Assembly (NCBI RefSeq): GCF_000513995.1
Contig: NZ_AZVB01000011.1
Span: 138 to 64,137, forward strand
DNA: 64,000 nucleotides
Reading direction: 5' to 3'
Source of the DNA: Pseudoxanthomonas sp. J35
GTDB lineage: Bacteria > Pseudomonadota > Gammaproteobacteria > Xanthomonadales > Xanthomonadaceae
This document shows positions 1 through 6,637 of the stretch, piece after piece. Under the pieces are notes generated by a model. The model was not told the origin of the DNA. It ran no database searches and was given only the letters and a program-made list of their open reading frames with translations. Each line of letters opens with the position of its first letter. The stretch's first letter is position 1. The translations under genes were made by a program, and so were the position numbers.

Positions 1-324
1 GCGCGGCGACGTCTGTTGCTGCCGACGGGCTAAATCCGTCCGTTGGACGGGGAAACCCGTCGAAAAGCGCCAGAAATGGCGAGAAAGTGATCACATCGAG
101 GTCGATCAGGCGCCTTGGCGCTGAAATCCAAGCATCAGCGCGCTTTGATCAGACCTTCCCTAGGCTCGTATCTCTCCCGTTCCCGTTGGCGATCACGACA
201 AGCGAGGCAAGCCCGCACTCGGCTGCTTCAGACTGAAGGACTGGTTTCAACATTCCCATTGCCACACCATAAACGTGGGAACACCCGAATGACTTGAGCC
301 CCCTCGGCGATCTCGCTCCCGGAG
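1..324. other. Left-edge stretch without a recognisable gene
   Basis: I see no convincing gene here. The short open frames have no homology I recognise and no ribosome binding site. The only structure I can point to is a nested inverted repeat at 23-62: outer arms cgacggg/cccgtcg and inner arms ccgtcc/ggacgg around a 3-base loop. It could be part of an RNA or of a gene end lying outside the window. Confidence 0.4.
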
Positions 325-726
325 TCACGCTCCTTGGTTTAATTGGGATAAGATCAGAAGAAAAACAAAATTCCCGATGTTATATGAAAAATGAAAGATA
401 TAGCACGCCAGAAATCCAAGTCTTACATAAACAAAAGAGGCAATTAACGAAAAGGCGAAGACAGATAGCCACCGATCAGGATGCGCTGCGGCAAACATCG
501 AGCTTGCGACTATGGCCGAGAGCAGCGCCTCCTTCCCGTTCGATTTCCAAATGGCGACACCACGAAAGAAAAACTCCTCAATCAGCGGCGCGATAAGCGA
601 AGACAACAAGATACTTGAGAAAATGAATTTTCCATCGAAATTCCAGCCAGCTATCCTTTCCACATCCATGTTACTTAAAAGCACGTAGCACAAATGGAAG
701 GCGACGCCCCCGGCACACGCCAGCAC
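325..726 (-). CDS. CPBP-family intramembrane metalloprotease, probably 5'-truncated
   Basis: The 133-residue product carries the three marks of the CPBP (Abi/CAAX-like) membrane protease family: an EEFFFR motif at about residues 50-55, an FAAAH motif about 25 residues later, and HFSYN near the C-terminus, all inside hydrophobic segments. Family members are usually over 200 residues and have further membrane helices before the EExxxR motif, so the N-terminus seems to be missing. The start used is a GTG. The frame stays open upstream (it would read LDENPYGFDL just before the GTG, which looks coding) into the terminator and attachment site at 772-832, so the 5' end was probably lost by recombination at the tRNA. 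The gene is visibly AT-richer than the chromosome and looks acquired. Such proteins are often linked to bacteriocin immunity or prenyl-protein processing; which applies here is unknown. Confidence 0.6.
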   Translation of the reverse strand: MLACAGGVAFHLCYVLLSNMDVERIAGWNFDGKFIFSSILLSSLIAPLIEEFFFRGVAIWKSNGKEALLSAIVASSMFAAAHPDRWLSVFAFSLIASFVYVRLGFLACYIFHFSYNIGNFVFLLILSQLNQGA

Positions 727-771
727 AAGGTCGAACCCGTAGGGGTTCTCATCAAGTCCACTCCCGCCCCC

Positions 772-816
772 AGATACGCAAAAAGGGCCCCTTGTGGGGG
801 CCCTTTTTGCGTATCT
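772..816 (-). terminator. Perfect 20-bp inverted repeat, presumed original terminator of tRNA-Ser
   Basis: Two perfectly complementary 20-base arms (772-791 and 797-816) flank a 5-base loop, and each arm contains a run of five A or T. On the minus strand the structure ends in TTTTT after a GC-rich stem, as in a rho-independent terminator. It directly follows the 24-bp copy of the tRNA-Ser 3' end, so before the element inserted it would have sat just downstream of the tRNA gene. Today the element's own terminator at 6602-6635 takes that place. Confidence 0.75.
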
Positions 817-832
817 GGCGGAGAGAGGGGGA
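809..832. repeat. attL: 24-bp direct repeat of the tRNA-Ser 3' end
   Basis: These 24 bases are identical to 6638-6661; the match stops on both sides. On the minus strand they contain the 3' end of the tRNA-Ser acceptor and T-stem bases, the CCA and six bases downstream. This is the usual signature of the far attachment site left by a tyrosine integrase that uses a tRNA 3' end as target. Confidence 0.85.
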
Positions 833-1154
833 AGCCCCTAACCCGATACTAACCCCATGATTTCCCGAGAAAAGCGGCCGGGTGAGAGTTTGTACCAACT
901 GGCGTACCAGCGTCAGGGCATAGTCTAGCAGCCCTCATGCGCGGCGCGGAAGCGCCCGCGCCAAGCCCTGGCCCCAGGCCAGGACACGGTCGCCGCAGGC
1001 GGCCGCACCGGCAGCCCCCTGGGGGGCGTCCGCCAGGCGCGTAGCGCCGCAGCGGGCCGGCGGGGGCGGCTTGGTCTCTTACCTGTTCTATCTCTTACCC
1101 CCCTCACGAAACACCGCAAAACAAGCCTTTCAGGCTCATTTCCCCCTTGTTTCC

Positions 1155-1255
1155 ACAACCGCTAAAGGTAGTAAAAGCCACAGCCCCTGAAGGTTGTAGC
1201 CCTACAACCCCTGAAGGTTGTTGCCGAGGTTGTAGCGCCGACAACTTTCGGTTGT
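1155..1255. repeat. Array of GGTTGT / ACAACC half-sites
   Basis: Half-sites occur at 1155-1160 (ACAACC), 1192-1197, 1204-1209 (ACAACC), 1216-1221, 1228-1233 and 1250-1255, plus ACAAC at 1241-1245. The units at 1204-1221 form an 18-bp inverted repeat and those at 1241-1255 a 15-bp one. The context CCCCTGAAGGTTGT is repeated directly at 1184-1197 and 1208-1221. One half-site overlaps the -35 of the promoter for the 1327 gene, and another copy (1895-1900) lies inside the repL promoter. This looks like an operator or iteron array for an element-encoded DNA-binding protein. Confidence 0.6.
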
Positions 1256-1280
1256 TTCTCACCGCGGATGACATTGAAAT
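1252..1280 (+). promoter_or_regulatory. Candidate sigma-70 promoter for the 1327 gene
   Basis: TTGTTT (1252-1257) and TGAAAT (1275-1280) are separated by 17 bases. The -35 overlaps a GGTTGT half-site of the upstream array, so regulation through that array is plausible. The -10 is weak. Confidence 0.4.
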
Positions 1281-1326
1281 GCGGCTGGCATAGGATCGCC
1301 CCACAGGGGCTGACAGGGTGATTTTC

Positions 1327-1863
1327 ATGCGCGCATTGCTGATCGTATCGGCGTTCCTTTTGCTGGCAATGGTGGCTGGAGACGCCTCGGCACGACTTTG
1401 CCGGAAGAACACAAACTTCCCCTTGATCGACAAGGGGATGACGCTGGATGAAGTCACCAAGTTGATTGGCAAGCCCGTCAGCGCAGAAAGCGGACCAGAG
1501 GACTCGAAGGTTCTGTTTTACTGCCTTGCCTCGTCTTTCCTGGATACCGACGGCAGCGACACCCGCGAGTATTGGGTACAGATGATGGATGGCAAAGTCA
1601 TTGGCTACGGGGAGCGCAGTGACGCCGCCGCCATGCAACGTGCACAGCGCCAATATGCTGCGGCGTGGGGAAGCGCGAACATGATTGTAAACAGCGCTAA
1701 TCAAGCCGCAGACAGAATGACCTACACGGGCACTCCGGCCGTGAGTACGCAAGTCAATGTTCAGCAGAACACCGTTATCCAGCAGGCGGCTCCTGCGCCC
1801 GAAGCCACGCAATCAGCGGACGACCAATCAAAACCCGATTGGCGCAAGTGGAAGCCGCTCTAA
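1327..1863 (+). CDS. Exported protein of unknown function, SmpA/BamE-like turn motif
   Basis: The 178-residue product starts with a clear Sec signal peptide (MRALLIVSAFLLLAMVAGD, cleavage likely after ASA near residue 22). The mature part opens with two cysteines and a segment reading GMTLDEVTKLIGKP, which resembles the helix pair of SmpA/OmlA (BamE)-like domains. The last ~40 residues are Gln/Ala/Pro-rich and unstructured-looking. I chose the ATG at 1327, which has AGGGTG about 8 bases upstream; a GTG at 1318 in the same frame is the alternative. It lies just inside the left end of the element, before repL. The function is not recognised; a small periplasmic cargo protein is as far as the sequence goes. 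Confidence 0.7.
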   Translation: MRALLIVSAFLLLAMVAGDASARLCRKNTNFPLIDKGMTLDEVTKLIGKPVSAESGPEDSKVLFYCLASSFLDTDGSDTREYWVQMMDGKVIGYGERSDAAAMQRAQRQYAAAWGSANMIVNSANQAADRMTYTGTPAVSTQVNVQQNTVIQQAAPAPEATQSADDQSKPDWRKWKPL

Positions 1864-1888
1864 CCTGCGCGAACATAGTTTTTCACGC

Positions 1889-1918
1889 TTGACAGGTTGT
1901 GTTTATTTCGCCTAATGA
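1889..1918 (+). promoter_or_regulatory. Candidate promoter for repL, containing a GGTTGT half-site
   Basis: TTGACA (1889-1894) matches the sigma-70 -35 consensus. After 18 bases comes TAATGA (1913-1918); with 17 bases the hexamer would be CTAATG. The first six spacer bases are GGTTGT, the half-site of the array at 1155-1255, which suggests that repL is under the same control. Confidence 0.5.
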
Positions 1919-1941
1919 TTGGGCGAGGCTGGCGGGCTGCC

Positions 1942-1967
1942 TTCCTTCGCACTCTTGCGCGAAGGAA
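1942..1967 (+). promoter_or_regulatory. Hairpin that sequesters the repL ribosome binding site
   Basis: TTCCTTCGC (1942-1950) is perfectly complementary to GCGAAGGAA (1959-1967), with an 8-base loop. The right arm contains the repL Shine-Dalgarno AAGGAA, whose last base lies 5 bases before the ATG at 1973. In the mRNA the site would be fully paired, so translation should depend on opening this stem. Copy-number control of replication proteins by such structures is well known; the mechanism here is inferred. Confidence 0.6.
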
Positions 1968-1972
1968 CATTT

Positions 1973-2524
1973 ATGTCATTACAGACCCGAACCGAAACCG
2001 TCTCCGCCGCAGAGGTCCGCTACGAGTTGGAAGCAGATAGCGGCTTATCCGATGAAGCAAAACAGGCCCTGGCTGGCGCTGCCGCTGCCGGCGGTGTGCT
2101 CGAGAAGCGCACGACCTACCGCGAGACCTCGCCCATTGCCATCGAAAAAGGCGCGGGCTGGGTGCTGGCATTTCTCGACAATTTCCGCCAACTGCTCAAC
2201 GCGGGCATTACCACCCAGGAGATGAGGATCGTCGCCTATGTCCTGGACAAGATGGAATACGGCAACCTGGTTTGTTTGTCGCAAACGGCCACGGCCAAGG
2301 ATTTCAACTGCTCCCAGCAAGCCATCTCCAAGCACTTCAAATCGCTTGAAAAGCGCGGGTTTTTCGTCAAAAGCGGTGGACATCTGTTCGTGAACTCCAC
2401 CATCTTTGCCAAGGGCTTGGCCACCAGGATGGACGAGGAAAGGCGGCAACACTTGGCAGCCGCGCAGGACACGCGCGGCGGGCGGTTCAAGACGACGCTC
2501 AAGGTCAAGAAAGTCAAGACCTAA
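1973..2524 (+). CDS. RepL-like plasmid replication protein (winged helix)
   Basis: The 183-residue product has a central winged-helix region (about residues 75-150). A helix reads ITTQEMRIVAYVLDKM, followed by a helix-turn-helix-like stretch (TAKDFNCSQQAISKHFKSLE) and a wing ending in HLFVNSTIFAKG. The latter resembles the conserved end of the RepL family of replication initiators, whose members end this domain with a similar NP..F.KG motif. The C-terminal tail is Lys/Arg-rich. The start at 1973 is chosen because AAGGAA precedes it at the right distance; a longer frame starting at 1919 lacks one. RepL proteins start replication of small plasmids, so the element may once have been, or may still become, an extrachromosomal replicon. 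A plain transcription factor with the same fold is the alternative. Confidence 0.65.
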   Translation: MSLQTRTETVSAAEVRYELEADSGLSDEAKQALAGAAAAGGVLEKRTTYRETSPIAIEKGAGWVLAFLDNFRQLLNAGITTQEMRIVAYVLDKMEYGNLVCLSQTATAKDFNCSQQAISKHFKSLEKRGFFVKSGGHLFVNSTIFAKGLATRMDEERRQHLAAAQDTRGGRFKTTLKVKKVKT

Positions 2525-2570
2525 ACCCTGTAGCGGTTTAGACTAGACCTATCGACTGGCGGGGGGGCGT

Positions 2571-2954
2571 ATGGCGTTCTGGCTATTGACACTTCTCTAC
2601 TTGGCTGTGGCGGTTGCTGTTGTTCGGTGGACCCTGATCTCGGCGCTAGGCCTTTGGGTCTGTACCCCGCACGCGTTCATCAAGTACCCAACGGTATACA
2701 AGTTGGTACCGTTGGTGCTTCTAGCGATTGCGGCGATTGTTGGCCTCTCCTCGGATATTCCTTGGTATCTAGTGATCGTTGTGCTCTTGATCGCTAGGAC
2801 GCTAAGCATGTGGGTTGGGAAGAAACTAGCTTTTCAAAAGGTTCGGAAGGAATACGCAGAGTTTTCCGAGTCTGACGATACATGGGACCCGGCAAAAGCT
2901 AGCGATAGTGAGCTATGGGAGCTGGCCAAATCTAAACTCAAGTACGATCCCTGA
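2571..2954 (+). CDS. Small membrane protein of unknown function
   Basis: The 127-residue product has three hydrophobic segments (about residues 3-30, 43-59 and 62-80), then a charged, mainly acidic C-terminal tail ending in KSKLKYDP. The ATG has a G-rich stretch (ggcggggggg) upstream that can serve as a ribosome binding site. It follows repL by 46 bases on the same strand and could be co-transcribed with it. Its codon use is less GC-biased than that of the chromosome, which fits an acquired gene. I recognise no family; holin-like, immunity or entry-exclusion roles are all possible and none is supported. Confidence 0.6.
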   Translation: MAFWLLTLLYLAVAVAVVRWTLISALGLWVCTPHAFIKYPTVYKLVPLVLLAIAAIVGLSSDIPWYLVIVVLLIARTLSMWVGKKLAFQKVRKEYAEFSESDDTWDPAKASDSELWELAKSKLKYDP

Positions 2955-3003
2955 GCGCACGTTCCCCCCCCAACTATGTGCCCAGCGCTTCGACTTTTGG
3001 AAA

Positions 3004-3035
3004 AGCCCGCGTCTTTGGTGCGGGCTGTTGTTTTG
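3004..3035 (+). terminator. Rho-independent terminator after the small membrane protein gene
   Basis: AGCCCGC (3004-3010) pairs with GCGGGCT (3020-3026) around a 9-base loop and is followed by TGTTGTTTT. It lies about 50 bases after the stop at 2954 and probably ends the repL transcript. Confidence 0.6.
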
Positions 3036-3122
3036 GTGTGAGGGGAGGAGATAACAAGCGCTCCGCGCTTGCGCCTCCGGCCTGGTCTGTTAGTTGTGGT
3101 TACTCCCGCCCGGAGTACGCCC

Positions 3123-3371
3123 ATGCCCGACAACACCAAAGCGACCCACGCCGTCCTGCGCGCCCTGCTGGACGAAATGGCGAAATCCCTAACCGCGACG
3201 AAACCGCAACCCGTCGAGCCTGGCCCCGGCTATCGCACGCGCGTGAATGTGCGCGAGTTCCTGCGGGGCCAGGAGGGGGAGGATAGTTGGTGGGACGACA
3301 GCGGCGATGAGGATGCTTTCATCGGTTTGCGCCCCCGCCCGAAACCACGCGCGAAGCGCCGCCTCCGTTGA
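3123..3371 (+). CDS. Small hypothetical protein
   Basis: The 82-residue frame starts at an ATG preceded by CGGAG 7 bases upstream. The middle is acidic with tryptophans (EDSWWDDSGDEDAF) and the C-terminus is strongly basic (RPRPKPRAKRRLR). Its stop codon directly abuts the stop of the convergent recombinase gene at 3372, with no spacer. This tight packing supports both as real genes. The function is not recognised; the basic tail would allow nucleic-acid binding, which is only a guess. Confidence 0.45.
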   Translation: MPDNTKATHAVLRALLDEMAKSLTATKPQPVEPGPGYRTRVNVREFLRGQEGEDSWWDDSGDEDAFIGLRPRPKPRAKRRLR

Positions 3372-4607
3372 CTACCAGCGCGGGCGCGGACTGCGCCGCC
3401 GAGTCGGCGCATTGTTCGCAGTCTGCAAAGAAGTACGCGCGGCCAGCCGAGTAGCCACCTGGGCGAACCGTTCGGCCAGCGTGGGCGGTAGGGTTTTGGT
3501 CTGCCGAACCGGGCGCGACGCGGCGGCGGCTTTGATCGTCACTGCGCCCCTGGCGCTGCGAGCATGCCCGTAGCCCTGCTGGCTGCGGTCATTGGCATGA
3601 CCGAGCCAGGCCGCCGCCCCTGTGCGGCTCTGGGTGGCTTTCGCGTCTCCGGCTCGCGCATGCCTGTACGCATAGGGCGATAGACCAGGCTGGGCCTGGC
3701 GCATAGCGCGACGCACCGCCACCACGTCGGTAGGCGTGGCGGCCAGGTCGCCGCCCGTGTCATCGACATAAGCCCGGAGGAAGGCCACCGCCAAGCCCGA
3801 CAGGCCGCGCCGGGTTGGCTCCACATCCAGCACGCGCAGGGGCTGGCCACGCGCAGCGTCCACCTTGGCCCCGGCCACGGCTAGGCGCAGGCCCGTGGCG
3901 GTGTTTTCCAGCACCACGCCCCGCACCAGTTCCGCCGGGCGAATGCCGAACAGGGCAAAGACGCAGGCCAGGGCTTCCACCCGGGTACAGCGCCCAGGCT
4001 GACGGGCCAAGGCCACCAAGAGGCGATCCGGCGAGAGCGCCCGGCGGCCGGCCTGGCGCTTGGATTTGCTCGCGGGACGCTGGCCGGCCGCCCGTAGGGC
4101 CGCCGCCTTGTGCGCCCAGGTGGGGCGATCCGGGGCCAGGTACAGCGCCCGGAAGACGGTAGCCCGCTCGAAGGCAGCCAGGGTGTAGGCCCGCATGGCG
4201 TCGGTGTCCTTGGCCTTGCGTGCCGCCTCGGCCAGGGCACGGAGCCGGGCAATTTCCTGGGTCTCCACCCACCGACAGGCGCTGCGCAGGCGGTCGAAAT
4301 GCGCCCGCGTGCTGGCCACGTCCAAGGGCGTGGCCCCGGCGGCCCACAGCCGGGCATGGTCGCGCCCGTAGGCGCTCCGGCTGGCCGGCGAGGGGTTGGC
4401 CCCGGTCGCGCCCGCCTCGTCCAGGACCGCGCGGATGGCGCGATCCTGGGCGACGCCCACCGGCACGCGCAGGCGTAACCCCTCGGCTTGGGCGACGGCT
4501 TGGGCTTGGGCCAGGGTGTCGGCGTAGCGTGCCCGTAGTTCCGCTGGCAAGCCTGCGCCCAGGTTCTGGGTCGGCGGCGTGCTGGCCTGGGGGTTGTGGC
4601 TTTTCAT
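3372..4607 (-). CDS. Tyrosine-recombinase-like protein, second in the element
   Basis: The 411-residue product has, in its C-terminal half, the ordered marks of a tyrosine recombinase catalytic domain. These are box I arginine in GIRPAEL, a lysine in a beta-turn position (GAKVDAARG), box II as YAYRHARAG, and the WLGHANDR...GYGHAR segment with the LGH histidine and the putative nucleophilic tyrosine. The first histidine of box II (normally HxxR) is tyrosine here, a variation seen in some active relatives. The N-terminal half is helical and unlike the common SAM-like core-binding domain, so I cannot place a subfamily. The ATG at 4607 has GGGAGGG just upstream; a GTG at 4628 is in frame. The gene lies downstream of the hairpin cluster at 4651-4947, in the same direction as the main integrase. 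Confidence 0.65.
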   Translation of the reverse strand: MKSHNPQASTPPTQNLGAGLPAELRARYADTLAQAQAVAQAEGLRLRVPVGVAQDRAIRAVLDEAGATGANPSPASRSAYGRDHARLWAAGATPLDVASTRAHFDRLRSACRWVETQEIARLRALAEAARKAKDTDAMRAYTLAAFERATVFRALYLAPDRPTWAHKAAALRAAGQRPASKSKRQAGRRALSPDRLLVALARQPGRCTRVEALACVFALFGIRPAELVRGVVLENTATGLRLAVAGAKVDAARGQPLRVLDVEPTRRGLSGLAVAFLRAYVDDTGGDLAATPTDVVAVRRAMRQAQPGLSPYAYRHARAGDAKATQSRTGAAAWLGHANDRSQQGYGHARSARGAVTIKAAAASRPVRQTKTLPPTLAERFAQVATRLAARTSLQTANNAPTRRRSPRPRW

Positions 4608-4990
4608 GCCCTCCCACCCCCAGAGCACCGGGACGGCGGAGCCGTTCCGCGTCGTCGGGCGCCAGCCCGACGACAGACCACCGGCGCTCGCCGGTGGTCA
4701 GCGGCCAGCGCTGGCGCGCTGTCCGTCGCCCGGTCGCTCCCGCTTCCCCGTCGCCGCTGGACGCGGCAACGGGCCGGGCGGCCATTCTCCGGTCCTGGAC
4801 TCGCGCGCGATGACTCGCGCGCCCAGGTCCTGCGAATGGCCACATTGTCGGCCAGTGAGGCCGACAATGTGCGAGACAGCCAGCCAGAGAGAAACGCCAT
4901 CCGGCCAGGCTAGGCGCGAAACCTGGGCAGGCAATGGCCGCCCAGGTCCAAGAGCGCGAGCCAGCACGCAGGCCGAGCGCGCGGGGTCTG
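4608..4990. repeat. Intergenic hairpin cluster between the two recombinase genes
   Basis: No gene is apparent, but this stretch holds several strong inverted repeats: arms of 10 bases at 4651-4660/4665-4674, of 11 bases at 4676-4686/4689-4699 with a 2-base loop, the 12-bp palindrome gccagcgctggc at 4704-4715, arms of 13 bases (CACATTGTCGGCC and its complement) at 4841-4853/4859-4871, and of 8 bases at 4921-4928/4940-4947. GACTCGCGCGC occurs twice directly near 4798-4822. None ends in a T-run, so they are not ordinary terminators. A replication or transfer origin, a folded recombination site or a structured RNA are candidates. Confidence 0.75.
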
Positions 4991-6565
4991 TCAGGCCATC
5001 GCTTTCGACTGCTTCCGGCGGCCGCTCGTTGCCGTCTCCGGGGCCGCTCCAACGGCCAGCAAAGGCCGCAGGCCGTCCAGGTCGATGACTCCCTCGGCGG
5101 CCCAGTTCAGGGCCGGCAGGCAGGCGGCGGCCGTCGCTTTCAGCGCCGAACCGCCGGCCCCGTACGTGGCGGCGTGGTCGGTGTCCAGCGTGCTAGGCCC
5201 TTCGCTGCTCTCGTGGCCGACGAAGCGCTCGCGCCAGCCCTGGGCCACGCCTTTGCGGGTCATCGTCTGGATGACGGTGGCGCGGAAGGAGTGAAGCCCC
5301 ATCCGGCCCTTGCCGCGCGGGGCAATGCCCCACGCTTTCAGGGCCGACAGAAACGCCTTCTGACTGGACGCGGCCGGGCCGTTCTGCGTCAGCAGGTTGC
5401 CTGGGAAAAGCCGAGACTCCCCGGCGGCCTTCCTGGCCTCCACCCGATCCAGCAGGCCCAGGGCCAGCAGGTCGGGGTGGATTGGCACCAGGCGAATGCT
5501 GGCCTCGGCCTTTACGGCCTTGTCTTCGGCCAGTTCGTTGATGTCCAGGACGGGCACACCCTCGTGCTCGTCCGGCCCCACGTCCACCAGCTCCAACCGG
5601 GCCAGCTCGTTCGACCTGGCCCCGGTGTAAAGCGCCAGCACGGCCAGCCAGCGGTCTTTGAGCGTGGGCAGAACGGCGAACGCCTCGGGCGTAAACATCG
5701 CCTTGAGTTGCTCCGTCTTGAACGCCTGGAAGCCGGTACCGCGCCGGCTAGCCTTGTCGGCCCGGGTCAGGCGGATATGCCCGGCGGCCGGATTGGCTTT
5801 GTCGTCGGGGTAGTAGCCGCTGGACGCGGCCCAGGTAAAGAACCGTTTGAGGTAGGACTGGACGGACTGCGCGGTCTTGCGCGCCAGGCCGCCGGCCATC
5901 AAGTGGTTGTAGAAGCCTGCGCAGTCCGCGCGGCCCAGTGTGTAGAGCCGGGTTCCCGGCTTGACGTAGGCGGCGAAGGTTTCGCCGGTCTTCTTCAACT
6001 TGTGGTAGGTCTTCAAGCGGGCCGGCGTGGTGAAGTTCGGCCGCTCGGCTTTCAGCCAGAAGTCCACGGCGCTGTCTGTCCGGCTGTTGTGGACGCCAGG
6101 CGGTGGGCCAGGTGGCGGCGGTACCGGCAGGGCCGACGGCGGCGGCTGGTTCGCCAGTGGGCCGGCCCCGCCGTACAACTCGGCCAGGAACCTGGCCGCC
6201 TCCTTGGCGGCCGCCATGTCGGCCGCCCTGTCGTCGGTGTCCGGGCCTTCCATCGACATGCCGGAGGCGGCATGTACCACCTTCCACTCTTTCGGCTTGC
6301 GTCCGCCAGTCAGGCCCAGCGCTTGCGCCAGGTCGTCATCGTCCTGTTTCCGCCACACCATCCCCGACGCCTCCACCCGTGCGATAGCCGCATGGTAGGC
6401 GAGCAACAACGCGCCTGACCATGCCAGCGCCAGGCGCGGATCATGCGTGCGAAGGCTGCGCCGGATCTCGCCGCGTCCGTCGAATTGGCGGCGCAGGTGC
6501 TTGGGAACAACCAGGCGGAAGGTGTAGCCGCTAGGGCGGTGGAGCAAGTAGCGAGGCAGGCGCAT
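4991..6565 (-). CDS. Site-specific tyrosine integrase of the element
   Basis: The 524-residue protein starts with a short domain of the kind found at the N-terminus of many tRNA-targeting integrases (MRLPRYLLHRPSGYTFRLVVP), followed by a Pro-rich linker (about 138-157), a core-binding region and a C-terminal catalytic domain. The catalytic residues are visible in order: arginine in TGARSNELARL, lysine in the turn before IRLVPIHP, HxxR in LHSFRATV, histidine in FVGHE, and the tyrosine in ATYGAGG. It starts 80 bases from the tRNA 3' end and reads away from it, the standard layout for an integrase that recombines a tRNA 3' end. The two direct repeats at 6568-6587 abut its start and could be arm-type binding sites or an operator. 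Confidence 0.9.
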   Translation of the reverse strand: MRLPRYLLHRPSGYTFRLVVPKHLRRQFDGRGEIRRSLRTHDPRLALAWSGALLLAYHAAIARVEASGMVWRKQDDDDLAQALGLTGGRKPKEWKVVHAASGMSMEGPDTDDRAADMAAAKEAARFLAELYGGAGPLANQPPPSALPVPPPPGPPPGVHNSRTDSAVDFWLKAERPNFTTPARLKTYHKLKKTGETFAAYVKPGTRLYTLGRADCAGFYNHLMAGGLARKTAQSVQSYLKRFFTWAASSGYYPDDKANPAAGHIRLTRADKASRRGTGFQAFKTEQLKAMFTPEAFAVLPTLKDRWLAVLALYTGARSNELARLELVDVGPDEHEGVPVLDINELAEDKAVKAEASIRLVPIHPDLLALGLLDRVEARKAAGESRLFPGNLLTQNGPAASSQKAFLSALKAWGIAPRGKGRMGLHSFRATVIQTMTRKGVAQGWRERFVGHESSEGPSTLDTDHAATYGAGGSALKATAAACLPALNWAAEGVIDLDGLRPLLAVGAAPETATSGRRKQSKAMA

Positions 6566-6567
6566 GA

Positions 6568-6587
6568 ATGTACCAATCCATGTACCA
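6568..6587. repeat. Direct repeat ATGTACCA x2 between integrase start and tRNA
   Basis: ATGTACCA occurs at 6568-6575 and 6580-6587, 12 bases apart, directly upstream of the integrase start codon. Position and spacing fit arm-type integrase sites or an operator for the integrase promoter. Confidence 0.45.
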
Positions 6588-6601
6588 GGCGCGTTCTCTC
6601 C

Positions 6602-6635
6602 GAAAAAAGAAAAACCCCTGTAAAAACAGGGGTTT
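6602..6635 (-). terminator. Element-supplied terminator of tRNA-Ser
   Basis: On the minus strand AAACCCCTG and CAGGGGTTT (6627-6635 and 6612-6620) form a 9-bp stem, followed by a run of T and C (complement of the A-rich 6602-6614). It begins 9 bases after the CCA end of the tRNA and belongs to the inserted element, not to the original chromosome. Confidence 0.75.
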
Positions 6636-6637
6636 AG

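Larger units (their letters stand above)
833..1326. other. Non-coding left end of the element, GC-rich hairpins followed by an AT-richer repeat zone
   Basis: About 490 bases without a convincing gene. From 930 to 1070 there are several short GC-rich inverted repeats, for example around 941-960 and around the gccccctggggggc palindrome near 1014-1027. Near 1073-1100 the 9-mer TCTCTTACC occurs twice. The stretch ends with the GGTTGT/ACAACC array described separately. A replication origin or control region for the RepL gene is a reasonable guess; nothing seen proves it. Confidence 0.45.

Noticed and set aside
925-1158. Possible small arginine-rich gene on the minus strand at the element's left end
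   Set aside because: Composition is that of a random frame in GC-rich hairpin DNA, with no ribosome binding site and no recognisable domain.
4651-4947. Integron attC sites
   Set aside because: I do not see the conserved GTTRRRY/RYYYAAC cores, cassette-like genes or an integron-type integrase insertion; the hairpins remain unexplained instead.
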